39,405 nt of DNA from CAZPZZ01 sp964591245 (GTDB lineage Bacteria; Acidobacteriota; Vicinamibacteria; Vicinamibacterales; UBA8438): positions 1 through 39,405 of the forward strand of contig CAZPZZ010000026.1 in NCBI GenBank assembly GCA_964591245.1, in the 5' to 3' direction. Position numbers and translations under genes: made by a program. Below the pieces are notes generated by a model, which made no database searches, had not been told where the DNA came from, and was given only the letters and a program-made list of their open reading frames with translations. Below are positions 15,940 to 23,977 of this stretch, piece by piece; position 1 is the first letter of the stretch, and each line of letters starts with the position of its first letter.

Positions 15940-17436
15940 ATGTTCCACCAGTTAATCGATAACTTGATGGCAGGCTTCGGGACGGCCCTCGTCCCCATGA
16001 ACCTGTTATTTGGTCTCGTTGGGGTCACGCTTGGTACGGCAGTTGGCGTGCTGCCGGGCATTGGTCCTGCGCTCGCGATCTCGATGTTGATGCCGATCAC
16101 GTTCGGGATGGATCCGGTGTCGGCATTCATCATGTTTGGGGGCATTTACTACGGCGCGATGTACGGCGGATCGACGACGGCCATTCTGGTGAGGATGCCA
16201 GGAGAAGCGTCGAGTGTGGTCACTGCGCTTGATGGGTTTCAGATGACCCGTCAGGGGCGCGGGGGGGCGGCGCTGGCGACTGCGGCGATCGGTTCGTTTG
16301 TGGCGGGTACCTTCGCAACCGTCATGTTGATGTTGTTGGCACCAGTGCTCGTTCGTGTGGCGCTTGGTTTTGGACCGTCAGAGTACTTTGCCCTGATGGT
16401 ACTTGCACTGACTGCAGCCATTGGTCTCTCCGGAGAATCGCGGATGCGTGGTGCTTTTGCGGTTCTGCTCGGTCTGGCCTTGGGCACTGTTGGCATTGAT
16501 CTGCAGACCGGGCAGGCTCGCTTTACGTTTGGCGTTCAGGGGCTTCTCGGTGGTGTGAACGTGGTCATGGTGACCGTTGGATTGTTCGCGGTAGGTGAGG
16601 TGTTCTGGTTTGCGGCTGGGAGATACCCTGGTGCTGGAGACCACGCTCGGGTCAGTGAACGGGTTCGATTGACGCGAGAGGAATGGCGGCGTTCGGTGCC
16701 GGCCTGGATTCGAGGCACCTTGATTGGTTTTTTCACCGGAATCCTCCCCGGGGCAGGGGCCACGATTGCGAGCTTTCTCTCGTATCACGCGGAGCGACGT
16801 CTCTCTCGAGAACCTGATACCTTCGGAAAGGGTGCGATCGAAGGTGTAGCGGGTCCAGAGGCGGCGAACAATGCGAGTGCAGGGGGGAGTCTTGTCCCGC
16901 TGTTGGCACTGGGGATCCCGGGTTCTGGGACCACGGCGGTGTTGCTCGCGGCCTTCCAGTTGTATGGGTTACAGCCGGGCCCTCTTCTCTTCGAACAGGC
17001 TTCGACGCTCACGTGGGGCTTGATCGCGAGCCTCTATCTGTCGAATGTGCTGCTTGTCGTCCTCAATTTACCGTTGATCGGTTTGTGGGTCCGTCTCCTG
17101 CGTGTGCCTCCTCCGCTTCTCTTCTCGACTGTATTGGTCTTTTCCACGTTGGGGATCTATACCGTTAATAACAGCGTTATAGACGTGTGGATCGTTTATG
17201 CCCTGGGGGTTCTGGCGTTCTTCATGCGGCGATATCGGTTTCCCGTGGCTCCCACAGTGATGGCGGTGGTGATTGGGCCGTTGTTAGAGCAGGAGTTCAG
17301 GAGGGCGCTGGCGATTTCCGGTGGTGATCCCGCTGTGTTGCTAAGCCGCCCTATCTCCGCGACGATCCTGTTCGTGGCTGGTGTGATGGCAGTCAGTCCC
17401 TGGTTGCTCAGACGAGCGAGGCGCCACGCGGGATGA
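15940..17436 (+). CDS. tctA: Tripartite tricarboxylate transporter large membrane subunit TctA
   Basis: This 498-residue integral membrane protein is the transport channel of the TTT system, with about 11-12 predicted helices. Two family signatures are plain: GVLPGIGPALAISMLMP near residue 38 and the repeated FTGILPGAGATIASFLSYH near 265. YYGAMYGGSTTAILVRMPGE and GIPGSGTTAVLLAAF also match. It would drive ion-coupled uptake of a carboxylate delivered by the lipoprotein. Its stop lies one base from the stop of the convergent ModA-like gene. Confidence 0.95.
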   Translation: MFHQLIDNLMAGFGTALVPMNLLFGLVGVTLGTAVGVLPGIGPALAISMLMPITFGMDPVSAFIMFGGIYYGAMYGGSTTAILVRMPGEASSVVTALDGFQMTRQGRGGAALATAAIGSFVAGTFATVMLMLLAPVLVRVALGFGPSEYFALMVLALTAAIGLSGESRMRGAFAVLLGLALGTVGIDLQTGQARFTFGVQGLLGGVNVVMVTVGLFAVGEVFWFAAGRYPGAGDHARVSERVRLTREEWRRSVPAWIRGTLIGFFTGILPGAGATIASFLSYHAERRLSREPDTFGKGAIEGVAGPEAANNASAGGSLVPLLALGIPGSGTTAVLLAAFQLYGLQPGPLLFEQASTLTWGLIASLYLSNVLLVVLNLPLIGLWVRLLRVPPPLLFSTVLVFSTLGIYTVNNSVIDVWIVYALGVLAFFMRRYRFPVAPTVMAVVIGPLLEQEFRRALAISGGDPAVLLSRPISATILFVAGVMAVSPWLLRRARRHAG

Positions 17437-17437
17437 G

Positions 17438-18211
17438 CTATCGGGATGACAGGGGGCGCATGCCGGTGTTGCGGATCGTTGAGGCGGACGGCGTGGACGT
17501 CAGATGGGCGAGAAGCCTGGCCGCCGCCTCGGGTTGGCGAGCGTGAGTGGTGATGCCGGCTGAAAATACTGTGATCTTCTGGAGTTCGGTTGGTAGCTCG
17601 CCGACATAGCGGATACCGGCGATCGGGAGCAGTTCGCTGACCTGCTGAAACCCGAGCGTGGCGTCTCCCCGTGCGACCACGGCACCGACGCGTTCACTGA
17701 TGACCCGTGTGCTCTTCGGGGCCAGTGTTTCAGTCAGTTCCAGGCTCGGGAATACTTCGGTCGAGAGGTAGGTGCCGCTGACGCTTGCCGAATAGGCGAT
17801 TGATTCGGCCTCGAGGAGTGTCCTCCGAAAGGCCTCGACTGTACTGATATCGGGCAGTGGATGGTCGATCGGAACTGCCACGCCAATACCGGATTCCGCA
17901 AGATCCACCACGCTGTCGGCTATGACCAATCCAGCCTCCACGAGTCGTTCAAGACCCGTTTGCGAAAGAATCACGACATCGGCAGGTTCACCGCGACGCA
18001 GACGGACCGGAATCGAATCCGGCGCGCCGCCCGTCGATGCGCCATATGCCGTGTTGAGCGTGATGTTGGTTGATTCGGAGAAGTCTGGTCCAAGCGCCTG
18101 GTAGGCAGCTGAGAAGCCACCAGAACTCATGACGTCGAGTTCCTGGGCTCCCACAGGAGGGTAGGTGAACAGCGCCAGACAGATCGTCAGAGAAACGGTA
18201 TATCTCAGCAT
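17438..18211 (-). CDS. ModA-like extracytoplasmic substrate-binding protein
   Basis: The true product is most likely 257 residues from ATG 18211 (MLRYTVSLTICLALF, signal peptide to about residue 23); the frame is open upstream, but that part has no coding character. The mature protein is a type II periplasmic binding fold of the ModA/COG0725 kind: DVMSSGGFSAAYQALGPDF, then RLRRGEPADVVILSQTGLE and ATLGFQQVSELLPI. Molybdate-binding ModA proteins lie beside modB/modC permease and ATPase genes, but none is here, and the ligand-loop sequence differs from classic ModA. The substrate is therefore unknown. AAGAAGG lies a suitable distance before the ATG. Confidence 0.78.
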   Translation of the reverse strand: MLRYTVSLTICLALFTYPPVGAQELDVMSSGGFSAAYQALGPDFSESTNITLNTAYGASTGGAPDSIPVRLRRGEPADVVILSQTGLERLVEAGLVIADSVVDLAESGIGVAVPIDHPLPDISTVEAFRRTLLEAESIAYSASVSGTYLSTEVFPSLELTETLAPKSTRVISERVGAVVARGDATLGFQQVSELLPIAGIRYVGELPTELQKITVFSAGITTHARQPEAAARLLAHLTSTPSASTIRNTGMRPLSSR

Positions 18212-18527
18212 GCGGTGCCTTCTTCGACGCGGTAGTGTCGCGAGCTGTGTATTGTAGTTGGATCGTCGAGCCCGTCGCTGGCCGCGCCGTATCAAACAGG
18301 TCGTTCCGGTCGGTTCTCTCGCGCAGATTGCTGTGCAGTGGATGGTGGAAATAGGTCGTGAGGCTTTGCCTGGGGTGTTGATGGTGGCTTGGATGTCCGT
18401 GAGGAGTCGCGGCTGGTGTGTTGTTAAGTACACAGCGCACGTGTCTGACACGCCGACGCGGGTTCTGCCGCGTTTCGGCGTTTATTGCCGAGAATGTCTG
18501 GTCGCGTTCTTTTATGGTCAGGGACCG
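18212..18527. other. 316-bp gap between dapE and the ModA-like gene
   Basis: No gene is supported here. A small perfect inverted repeat, CGTGT-CTG-ACACG, lies at 18440-18452. It could be a protein site or chance. The gap probably holds the end of the dap transcript and the promoter of the ModA-like gene; no clear terminator T-tract or -35/-10 pair is visible. Confidence 0.35.
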
Positions 18528-19544
18528 TCACGCGTCGATCGTCTGGAGCAAGATGCGGGTGAGTTTCGTGTAGTGTTCGACGGCGGCGCGGAGTTCGTCG
18601 ATCCGGACGTGTTCTTCTGCCGTATGGGCCACCAGCACCGATCCTGGGCCGAAGAGGAGTGGCTTGCCCCAAGTATTCAGGAAGGGAATGTCGGTGGTAA
18701 AGGCACATACGGTGGTCTCGAATCCAGGGACGGTCGTCAGTCTCACTGGCGGTACTTCGACCACATCGTCAATCTCGACCAGTCGTTCCAGCGGTGTAAG
18801 TGCGGTTCGAACTTCGCTGGCGTGTCCGACCGTGCGGAAGTTGATCTCGGCGCTCGCATGGGGTGGGATGACGTTGGGAGCGACGCCGCCGTCCAGGAGT
18901 GCGACCGTGTAAGTGGTTGTGCCGAGCTCTGGTGCGGATGGTAAGGCGATGGCTCGCAAGGCGACGAGTGCATCGACGAGTTTCTCGATAGCCGAGATTC
19001 CTTCTTCGGGGTGTGATGAATGCGCGGCTCGTCCCTGTGCGCGCAGCCGCGCCCGGTATACCCCGCGGGTCGCCGCCGCGAGACAGCTTCCCGTCGGCTC
19101 GCCATTGATCAGATAGCGCGAACCTCGCGGTGTCCGGTTCGCAGCGTGGGCGCCATGACTCCCGCGTTCTTCGCCGACGACGAAGAGTGCACCAACCCGG
19201 GCCTCGCTTTCTGCGCGTAAACATTCCAGGGCTGCGATCTGGGCAGCGGCAATACCCTTTGCATCGCACGCGCCCCGTCCGTACAAGAGGTCACCCTCGA
19301 CACGACTCGGAAAGAAGGGCGGTACACAGTCAAGATGCGTTGATAGCACGATCACGGGGCGTTCCGGGCCCGTGTAGAGGTTGACGCGGTCGTTTTCAAC
19401 CTGCTGGAGGTCGACCGAATGTCCGCGGTCGCGTAGCCATTTCGCGAGCCACTGCGCAACGGGGCCCTCGTGAGGCGTGGTGGAGTCGATGTCGATCAGT
19501 GACCTGGCAAGATCGACGACGTCGACGTTAGTCACCGAAGCCAT
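18528..19544 (-). CDS. dapE: Succinyl-diaminopimelate desuccinylase (M20 family)
   Basis: This 338-residue M20 metallo-hydrolase removes succinate from N-succinyl-LL-diaminopimelate in the lysine and cell-wall DAP pathway. Metal and catalytic positions are visible: His70 and Asp72 (STHLDCVPPF), Asp94 (GRGACDAKG), Glu125-Glu126 (VVGEERGSHG) and Glu149 (NGEPTG). The dimerisation lid domain begins at about 160 (GRAAHSSHPEEGISA). M20 enzymes are hard to tell apart by sequence (ArgE, acetyl-lysine deacetylase), but the position directly after dapD, overlapping its stop by 13 bp, makes DapE the best call. It is the last gene of the dap operon. Confidence 0.85.
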   Translation of the reverse strand: MASVTNVDVVDLARSLIDIDSTTPHEGPVAQWLAKWLRDRGHSVDLQQVENDRVNLYTGPERPVIVLSTHLDCVPPFFPSRVEGDLLYGRGACDAKGIAAAQIAALECLRAESEARVGALFVVGEERGSHGAHAANRTPRGSRYLINGEPTGSCLAAATRGVYRARLRAQGRAAHSSHPEEGISAIEKLVDALVALRAIALPSAPELGTTTYTVALLDGGVAPNVIPPHASAEINFRTVGHASEVRTALTPLERLVEIDDVVEVPPVRLTTVPGFETTVCAFTTDIPFLNTWGKPLLFGPGSVLVAHTAEEHVRIDELRAAVEHYTKLTRILLQTIDA

Positions 19545-20389
19545 GCTTCGAGCTCAGTCCTTGTGTCAGTCTTGTCGTCGCGGTATTTCACGATGACCGG
19601 AGTGGCCAGCGCGAGCCCCCAGTCGCGTCCTTGTTCGGCGGTCACGGCACGGGTTCCTGGTACGACTACCGCTCCCTCTGGGATGACGACCGGTGATCCG
19701 TCGGTCGGCGTGATGATCCGTTTGCCCGGCAGGTCGTATACGGGTGTTGATCCCGTGAGTACCGTACCGGCCGCGATGACAGCGCGCGATTTAACAACGG
19801 CGCCCTCGTAGATGCCTGTGCTGCCCCCGATGAGCGCGTCGTCCTCGACGATGACCGGCATTGCTCCGACTGGTTCGAGGACGCCGCCGATTTGAGCTCC
19901 GGCGCTGACGTGGACCCGGCAGCCGATTTGTGCACAGGATCCAACGAGAGCGTGGGAGTCGATCAGGCTGTCCTCGCCGACATAGGCACCGATATTGATG
20001 AACATCGGTGGCATGCAGATGACGCCAGCGCCAACATGGGCTCCATCACGAATTGACGAGCCGCCAGGGACAAGACGGACCCGGGAATCAAGCGCCAACG
20101 GTTTGAGTGGGAGGGTGTCCTTGTCAAGGAAGGGCACGCCCGAATCGGATCCAGGAAACGTGGCGATCTCGCCGCACCGGAAGCCGACGAGAATACCTTG
20201 TTTTACCCATGCGTTCACTGACCATCCCGTGGCAGAGGACGGGTCGGGAGTCGCCGAGCGGATACGTCCGGATGAAAGTTCTGCTCTGAGCGTGGCGAAG
20301 GCCGCGCGGGCTTCGTCGCGGTCTGCGGCGGCGCCTGCTGTATACAAACGTTCAATCACAGTGGCGAGGGAGGACGAGTCTACGTTCAT
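19532..20389 (-). CDS. dapD: 2,3,4,5-tetrahydropyridine-2,6-dicarboxylate N-succinyltransferase
   Basis: This 285-residue left-handed beta-helix acyltransferase adds succinyl from succinyl-CoA to tetrahydrodipicolinate. It has an N-terminal helical part (about 1-100) and hexapeptide repeats. MPPMFINIGAYVGEDSLIDS, then VGSCAQIGCRVHVSAGAQIG and GGVLEPVGAMPVIVEDDALI align closely with E. coli DapD (274 residues). It shows that this organism uses the succinylase branch of DAP synthesis. It lies 43 bp after dapA and overlaps dapE. Confidence 0.95.
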   Translation of the reverse strand: MNVDSSSLATVIERLYTAGAAADRDEARAAFATLRAELSSGRIRSATPDPSSATGWSVNAWVKQGILVGFRCGEIATFPGSDSGVPFLDKDTLPLKPLALDSRVRLVPGGSSIRDGAHVGAGVICMPPMFINIGAYVGEDSLIDSHALVGSCAQIGCRVHVSAGAQIGGVLEPVGAMPVIVEDDALIGGSTGIYEGAVVKSRAVIAAGTVLTGSTPVYDLPGKRIITPTDGSPVVIPEGAVVVPGTRAVTAEQGRDWGLALATPVIVKYRDDKTDTRTELEAWLR

Positions 20390-20432
20390 GATGCTCCGTT
20401 CAACGGACGGCCAGTAATGGATGTGCGTGACG

Positions 20433-21353
20433 TCATGGCAATTCAGGCGCGGCGCGGTCGAATTGGTTCAGAACCCGTAGGATTTGCTCCAGTGACTTCG
20501 GTTGAGGAGGTACCATCGGGAGCCGGTAATACGGTTCGAGAAGCCCGAGATGAGCCATCGCGGCCTTGACCGGGATGGGGTTGGTCTCGATGAAGTTAAT
20601 TTGCATGAGTGGCAACAAGCGTGAGTGCCATGTCCGAGCGGTGTCGAAGTCTCCATCGCGTGCGGCAGAGACCAGTGCCGCCATCTCCGCGGGCATTTCG
20701 TTCGATACTACTGAGATCACCCCGGTACCACCAATGGAGATCAGGGGAACCGTAAAGAGATCGTCCCCGGAGAGGACGCTAAAGTCGTCCGGCATGGCGC
20801 GACACACTTCGCACATCTGGGCCATGTCCCCAGACGCCTCCTTCACCCCCACGATGTTTGGCAGTTCGGAAAGCCGGCCTAGTGTTTCTACGTCCACGTT
20901 ACAGCCCGTACGTCCAGGTACGTTGTAGACAATGATTGGCAGTGGTGTGTTGTCGCAGAGGCGCTGGTAATGCTGGTAGATCCCGTCTGGCGTCGGCCGG
21001 TTGTAATAGGGTGTTACTGAAAGCACGCCATCGGCGCCGGCCCGTTCCATCTCTTTCACCAGTTCGATCACACCCGCGGTGTCGTATCCTCCCGCGCCGG
21101 CTAACACGGGGACTTGAGAGTCGGCGGTTTCCACGACGAGCTCGACCACGCGCCGTTGCTCGTGGCGAGACAGCGTCGGACTTTCGCCGGTGGTCCCGCA
21201 TGGTGCCAGAAAATGGACACCGGCATCGACCTGGCGTTTTGTCAGGCGCCGCACGGTTGTATCGTCCACCGCGCCATCGGCCGTGAACGGCGTCACGAGC
21301 GCTGTGCCACAGCCCGACCAACGAGAGGACACTCCTCCGTCTCGAGTTCTCAT
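20433..21353 (-). CDS. dapA: 4-hydroxy-tetrahydrodipicolinate synthase
   Basis: This 306-residue TIM-barrel class I aldolase condenses pyruvate with aspartate semialdehyde, the first step committed to lysine/DAP. The Schiff-base lysine is Lys171 (IVGVKEASGD), the catalytic tyrosine Tyr144 (IVYNVPGRTG), and the pyruvate-binding motif PCGTTGESPTL is near 51-61. Start ATG 21353 is chosen because it gives normal family length and an ATGA overlap with the dapB stop; an upstream in-frame start at 21386 would run into dapB. Feedback inhibition by lysine is common in the family but cannot be judged here. Confidence 0.96.
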   Translation of the reverse strand: MRTRDGGVSSRWSGCGTALVTPFTADGAVDDTTVRRLTKRQVDAGVHFLAPCGTTGESPTLSRHEQRRVVELVVETADSQVPVLAGAGGYDTAGVIELVKEMERAGADGVLSVTPYYNRPTPDGIYQHYQRLCDNTPLPIIVYNVPGRTGCNVDVETLGRLSELPNIVGVKEASGDMAQMCEVCRAMPDDFSVLSGDDLFTVPLISIGGTGVISVVSNEMPAEMAALVSAARDGDFDTARTWHSRLLPLMQINFIETNPIPVKAAMAHLGLLEPYYRLPMVPPQPKSLEQILRVLNQFDRAAPELP

Positions 21354-22042
21354 CTTAGCCCCAGCACGTCGCGCATCGAGAACCATCCTTTACGGCCGTG
21401 GACCCATTTCGCGGCTTCGAGTGCTCCCCGTGCAAATGTTGCCCGGTCACGTGTCGCGTGAGTCAGTGTGATCGACTCAACCGGGCCGTCGAAGCCGACG
21501 CTATGGGTGCCTGGTGCCGAACCGGCACGCGTCGAGGCCATGTCGATCTTGTGTTTGTACCCTGTGTTGATGACCGCCTGCTCGAGAGCTAACGCTGTAC
21601 CGGAGGGTGCGTCGATCTTGGCGGAGTGGTGAATTTCGTGAATCCAGGCGCCAAATTCCGGTCGTTGGTCGAAGAGTTCGGCGGCCCGCTCGGTCAAGGC
21701 GAGAAACAAGTTGACTCCGAGCGAGAAGTTGGCGGCGGCGACTACACCAATTCCCGCGTCTTCTGCCAGTGCGCGCATCGAGGCTTCACCGTGCTGCCAC
21801 CCAGTGGTTCCGACGACCAAATTTATTCGATGATGCGCGAGTCGGGGAAGGTTGTCAGAGACCGCGTCGGCCGTGGAGAAATCGATGGCCACGTCGACAT
21901 CGTGCAATCGCTCGGCCGTGAGCCCTGTACCGCCCGCATTGTTGTCGATGTCGAGGCGATCCGTGACCGTACAGTTGTAGGACGCGCTGAGCTGGTCGAC
22001 CAGCTTTCCCATACGCCCATAGCCAATCAGTAATAGACGCAT
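21350..22042 (-). CDS. dapB: 4-hydroxy-tetrahydrodipicolinate reductase
   Basis: This 230-residue NAD(P)H enzyme makes tetrahydrodipicolinate. The nucleotide-binding loop GYGRMG is at residues 7-12, VVGTTGW near 76-82, and the substrate-binding signature EIHHSAKIDAPSGTA near 136-150 includes His138, His139 and Lys142. It is about 40 residues shorter than E. coli DapB (273), mostly in the N-terminal Rossmann part; short forms are known in other phyla, so this need not be damage. It starts 5 bp after the ACT-domain gene and shares ATGA with dapA. Confidence 0.93.
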   Translation of the reverse strand: MRLLLIGYGRMGKLVDQLSASYNCTVTDRLDIDNNAGGTGLTAERLHDVDVAIDFSTADAVSDNLPRLAHHRINLVVGTTGWQHGEASMRALAEDAGIGVVAAANFSLGVNLFLALTERAAELFDQRPEFGAWIHEIHHSAKIDAPSGTALALEQAVINTGYKHKIDMASTRAGSAPGTHSVGFDGPVESITLTHATRDRATFARGALEAAKWVHGRKGWFSMRDVLGLR

Positions 22043-22047
22043 AGTGA

Positions 22048-22491
22048 CTACTCACCGGGTTGCGTGGCGCGGATCACCTTGCGGATGATGGCCACCGCCT
22101 TGCGGGCGTCTTCCTCGTTGTCGAACGTGATCGTTGACGAAAAGCGATCGTCAACAACCCCCGCTTCATGATCCGAGACGCCGAGACCGGCCCAGGCGAT
22201 GGCGTTGGCGATCGCATAGCCGAGTCCCGGGCGATTTTCGCCCTGTAGCAGCAGAGTCGTCTGAGGTGAGAGGCTGAAGCCCGCCGCCTGAACGATCATT
22301 GCGGCACGTTGGCCCTTGCCCGGGTAGACCTCGATAATGTTCCGCCGAGCGGTGCGCGTGGCGGCTCTGACACGAACGACTTTCAGATCGGCCCCGTGCT
22401 GGGCGAGCGGTTCGAGCGCACGGGCCAGTGCACCTGGTTGGCGTGGCACCTCTGTGCGCCAGAGCCCGATCTGCGTGATGGTGATATTCAT
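22048..22491 (-). CDS. Tandem ACT-domain protein leading the dap operon
   Basis: This 147-residue protein consists of two ACT-like modules. The first, about residues 4-70, contains ITQIGLWRTEVPRQPGALAR. The second, about 73-145, contains LLLQGENRPGLGYAIANAIA and has the usual PGxL/PGLG turn that binds small ligands. ACT domains commonly bind amino acids and allosterically control enzymes or regulators. No enzymatic domain is attached. Start ATG 22491 (MNITITQIGLW) is chosen over 22518 because homology-like sequence begins there. Its stop is 5 bp from the dapB start, so it is co-translated with the lysine/DAP genes. A lysine- or DAP-sensing role is inferred only from this position. Confidence 0.8.
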   Translation of the reverse strand: MNITITQIGLWRTEVPRQPGALARALEPLAQHGADLKVVRVRAATRTARRNIIEVYPGKGQRAAMIVQAAGFSLSPQTTLLLQGENRPGLGYAIANAIAWAGLGVSDHEAGVVDDRFSSTITFDNEEDARKAVAIIRKVIRATQPGE

Positions 22492-22534
22492 GGGTGGTGC
22501 CGTGACCCGCTTCAGCAAAGCCTCGCTTGGCGGT

Positions 22535-22544
22535 GATTATAATC
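22535..22544. promoter_or_regulatory. Symmetric -10 element between dap operon and quinone oxidoreductase
   Basis: GATTATAATC is a perfect palindrome that presents TATAAT on both strands. It lies in the 112-bp divergent gap, about 60 bp before the plus-strand ATG (22604) and about 45 bp before the minus-strand ATG (22491). It could serve as a shared bidirectional -10. No good -35 is seen on either side. Confidence 0.45.
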
Positions 22545-22603
22545 CGGGACGGCGATGCGGGCCGGTGACGATTACCGTATCTGTATCTTCCCGGAGTATT
22601 CAG

Positions 22604-23602
22604 ATGAGAAACCGACCGTCGACGATGAGGGTTATTGAGACAGGGGCGCCTGGGGTGGATGATGGGCTTCTGCTTGGTGAACGACCGGTTCCCGAGCCGG
22701 CTGCAGGTGAGTTGCTGATCCGTGTGGCCGCCGCAGGGGTCAATCGTGCGGACATCATGCAGCGTCGTGGGAATTACCCACCCCCGCCGGGTGTGTCGGA
22801 TATTCTGGGATTGGAGGTGTCTGGACACGTCGCGGAGGTCGGCACAGATGTGAGTGGATGGGACGTCGGTGACCCGGTGTGCGCGTTGCTGGCCGGGGGG
22901 GGCTATGCCGAGTACTGCGCGGTGCCAGCGCCCCAATGTCTTGCTCCGCCGACTGGCGTCGACCTTCTGGAAGCGGCGGCGTTGCCGGAAGCCACGATGA
23001 CCGTCTGGACCAATGTGTTCGATCGCGGGCGCTTGACGGCGGGAGAAACCTTGCTGGTGCATGGAGGGTCGAGCGGTATCGGCACGATGACTATCCAGCT
23101 GGCGTCCACGTTGGGCGCCCGTGTCTTCGCGACAGCGGGGTCGGCCACTAAGTGTGCCGCGTGTGAGGAACTCGGTGCTGAACGGGCGTTCAACTACAAG
23201 GAGATTGATTTTGTGGCGGCGGCACGGGAGGCAGCGCCCGCTGGGGTCGATGTCATCCTCGATATGGTGGGCCAGCAGTATTTCCAGCGGAATCTCGAAC
23301 TGCTCAATGTCGAGGGACGACTCGTAGTGATCGCATTTATGAGTGGTTTCAAGAGTGAGATCAACCTCGCGACGCTGATGACCAAACGTCTGACCCTTAC
23401 GGGTTCCACCCTGCGCGCTCGGAGTGTCGAGCAGAAAGGGAAGGTCGTGGACGCTGTCAAGACCCACGTCTGGCCGCTCATCGAAGGCGGACGTGTACGT
23501 CCTGTGGTCTGCGAGCAGTTTCCGTTGGGGGAGGCGGCAGAGGCACATCGGTTCATGGAGGCCAGCACCCACGTTGGTAAGCTTCTGCTCGTCTGCAGTT
23601 AG
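22604..23602 (+). CDS. NAD(P)H quinone oxidoreductase, PIG3 (TP53I3) family
   Basis: This 332-residue zinc-free medium-chain dehydrogenase/reductase reduces quinones with NADPH. The PIG3 signature is clear: GVNRADIMQRRGNYPPPPGV followed by LGLEVSG. The Rossmann dinucleotide loop is GGSSGIG at 154-160 (LLVHGGSSGIGTMTIQLA). Zinc ligands of alcohol dehydrogenases are absent, as expected. ATG 22604 has a CCGGAG ribosome site about 8 bp upstream; ATG 22625 is an alternative seven codons in. It is divergent from the dap operon. Confidence 0.92.
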   Translation: MRNRPSTMRVIETGAPGVDDGLLLGERPVPEPAAGELLIRVAAAGVNRADIMQRRGNYPPPPGVSDILGLEVSGHVAEVGTDVSGWDVGDPVCALLAGGGYAEYCAVPAPQCLAPPTGVDLLEAAALPEATMTVWTNVFDRGRLTAGETLLVHGGSSGIGTMTIQLASTLGARVFATAGSATKCAACEELGAERAFNYKEIDFVAAAREAAPAGVDVILDMVGQQYFQRNLELLNVEGRLVVIAFMSGFKSEINLATLMTKRLTLTGSTLRARSVEQKGKVVDAVKTHVWPLIEGGRVRPVVCEQFPLGEAAEAHRFMEASTHVGKLLLVCS

Positions 23603-23717
23603 TCCGTCGTCAGAGCCGGCGAACTGGCGTGTTCCGAAGCGAAACGGAGAAGTCAGTGGTGATGCAGCACCCTCGCAGTATACTGGCTGGCCAAGACGCC
23701 CACGGGAGGGCCTGAAG

Positions 23718-23960
23718 ATGGTACGTACCCAGAAAATTGGTCGTAATGATCCCTGTCGATGCGGAAGCGGAAAGAAGTACAAGCACTGTTGCGCTCGTAA
23801 AGAGAGCCAACTCAGCCCGACGGCTTGGATAGCGATTGTCGGCGTTGGGCTCGCGGCATTGGCTGCAATCTTGTTCAGCTTTACGACCGACACCCCGCTG
23901 ACTAGTGTCAATTGTCCGCCGGGGCAGGTTTGGTCAATTGACCACGGGCATTGTCACTAG
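23718..23960 (+). CDS. Small SEC-C zinc-motif protein with one membrane helix
   Basis: This 80-residue protein begins with a SEC-C motif, NDPCRCGSGKKYKHCC (Cys13, Cys15, Cys24, Cys25), the zinc-binding element known from the SecA C-terminus and many small proteins. A transmembrane helix follows at about 36-54 (AWIAIVGVGLAALAAILF) and a short tail with two further cysteines (NCPPGQVW...GHCH). A GGGAGG ribosome site precedes the ATG. A SEC-C motif tied directly to a membrane anchor suggests membrane recruitment of a SecB- or ribosome-type partner, but that is a guess. It ends 17 bp before the aldo/keto reductase start. Confidence 0.72.
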   Translation: MVRTQKIGRNDPCRCGSGKKYKHCCARKESQLSPTAWIAIVGVGLAALAAILFSFTTDTPLTSVNCPPGQVWSIDHGHCH

Positions 23961-23977
23961 GTGTATCGGCGATTTCC

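Noticed and set aside
22166..23911. 581-codon open frame on the minus strand
   Set aside because: It runs across the ACT-domain gene in another frame and antisense to the quinone oxidoreductase; residues are Arg/His-rich with no motif. It is a shadow of high-GC coding sequence.
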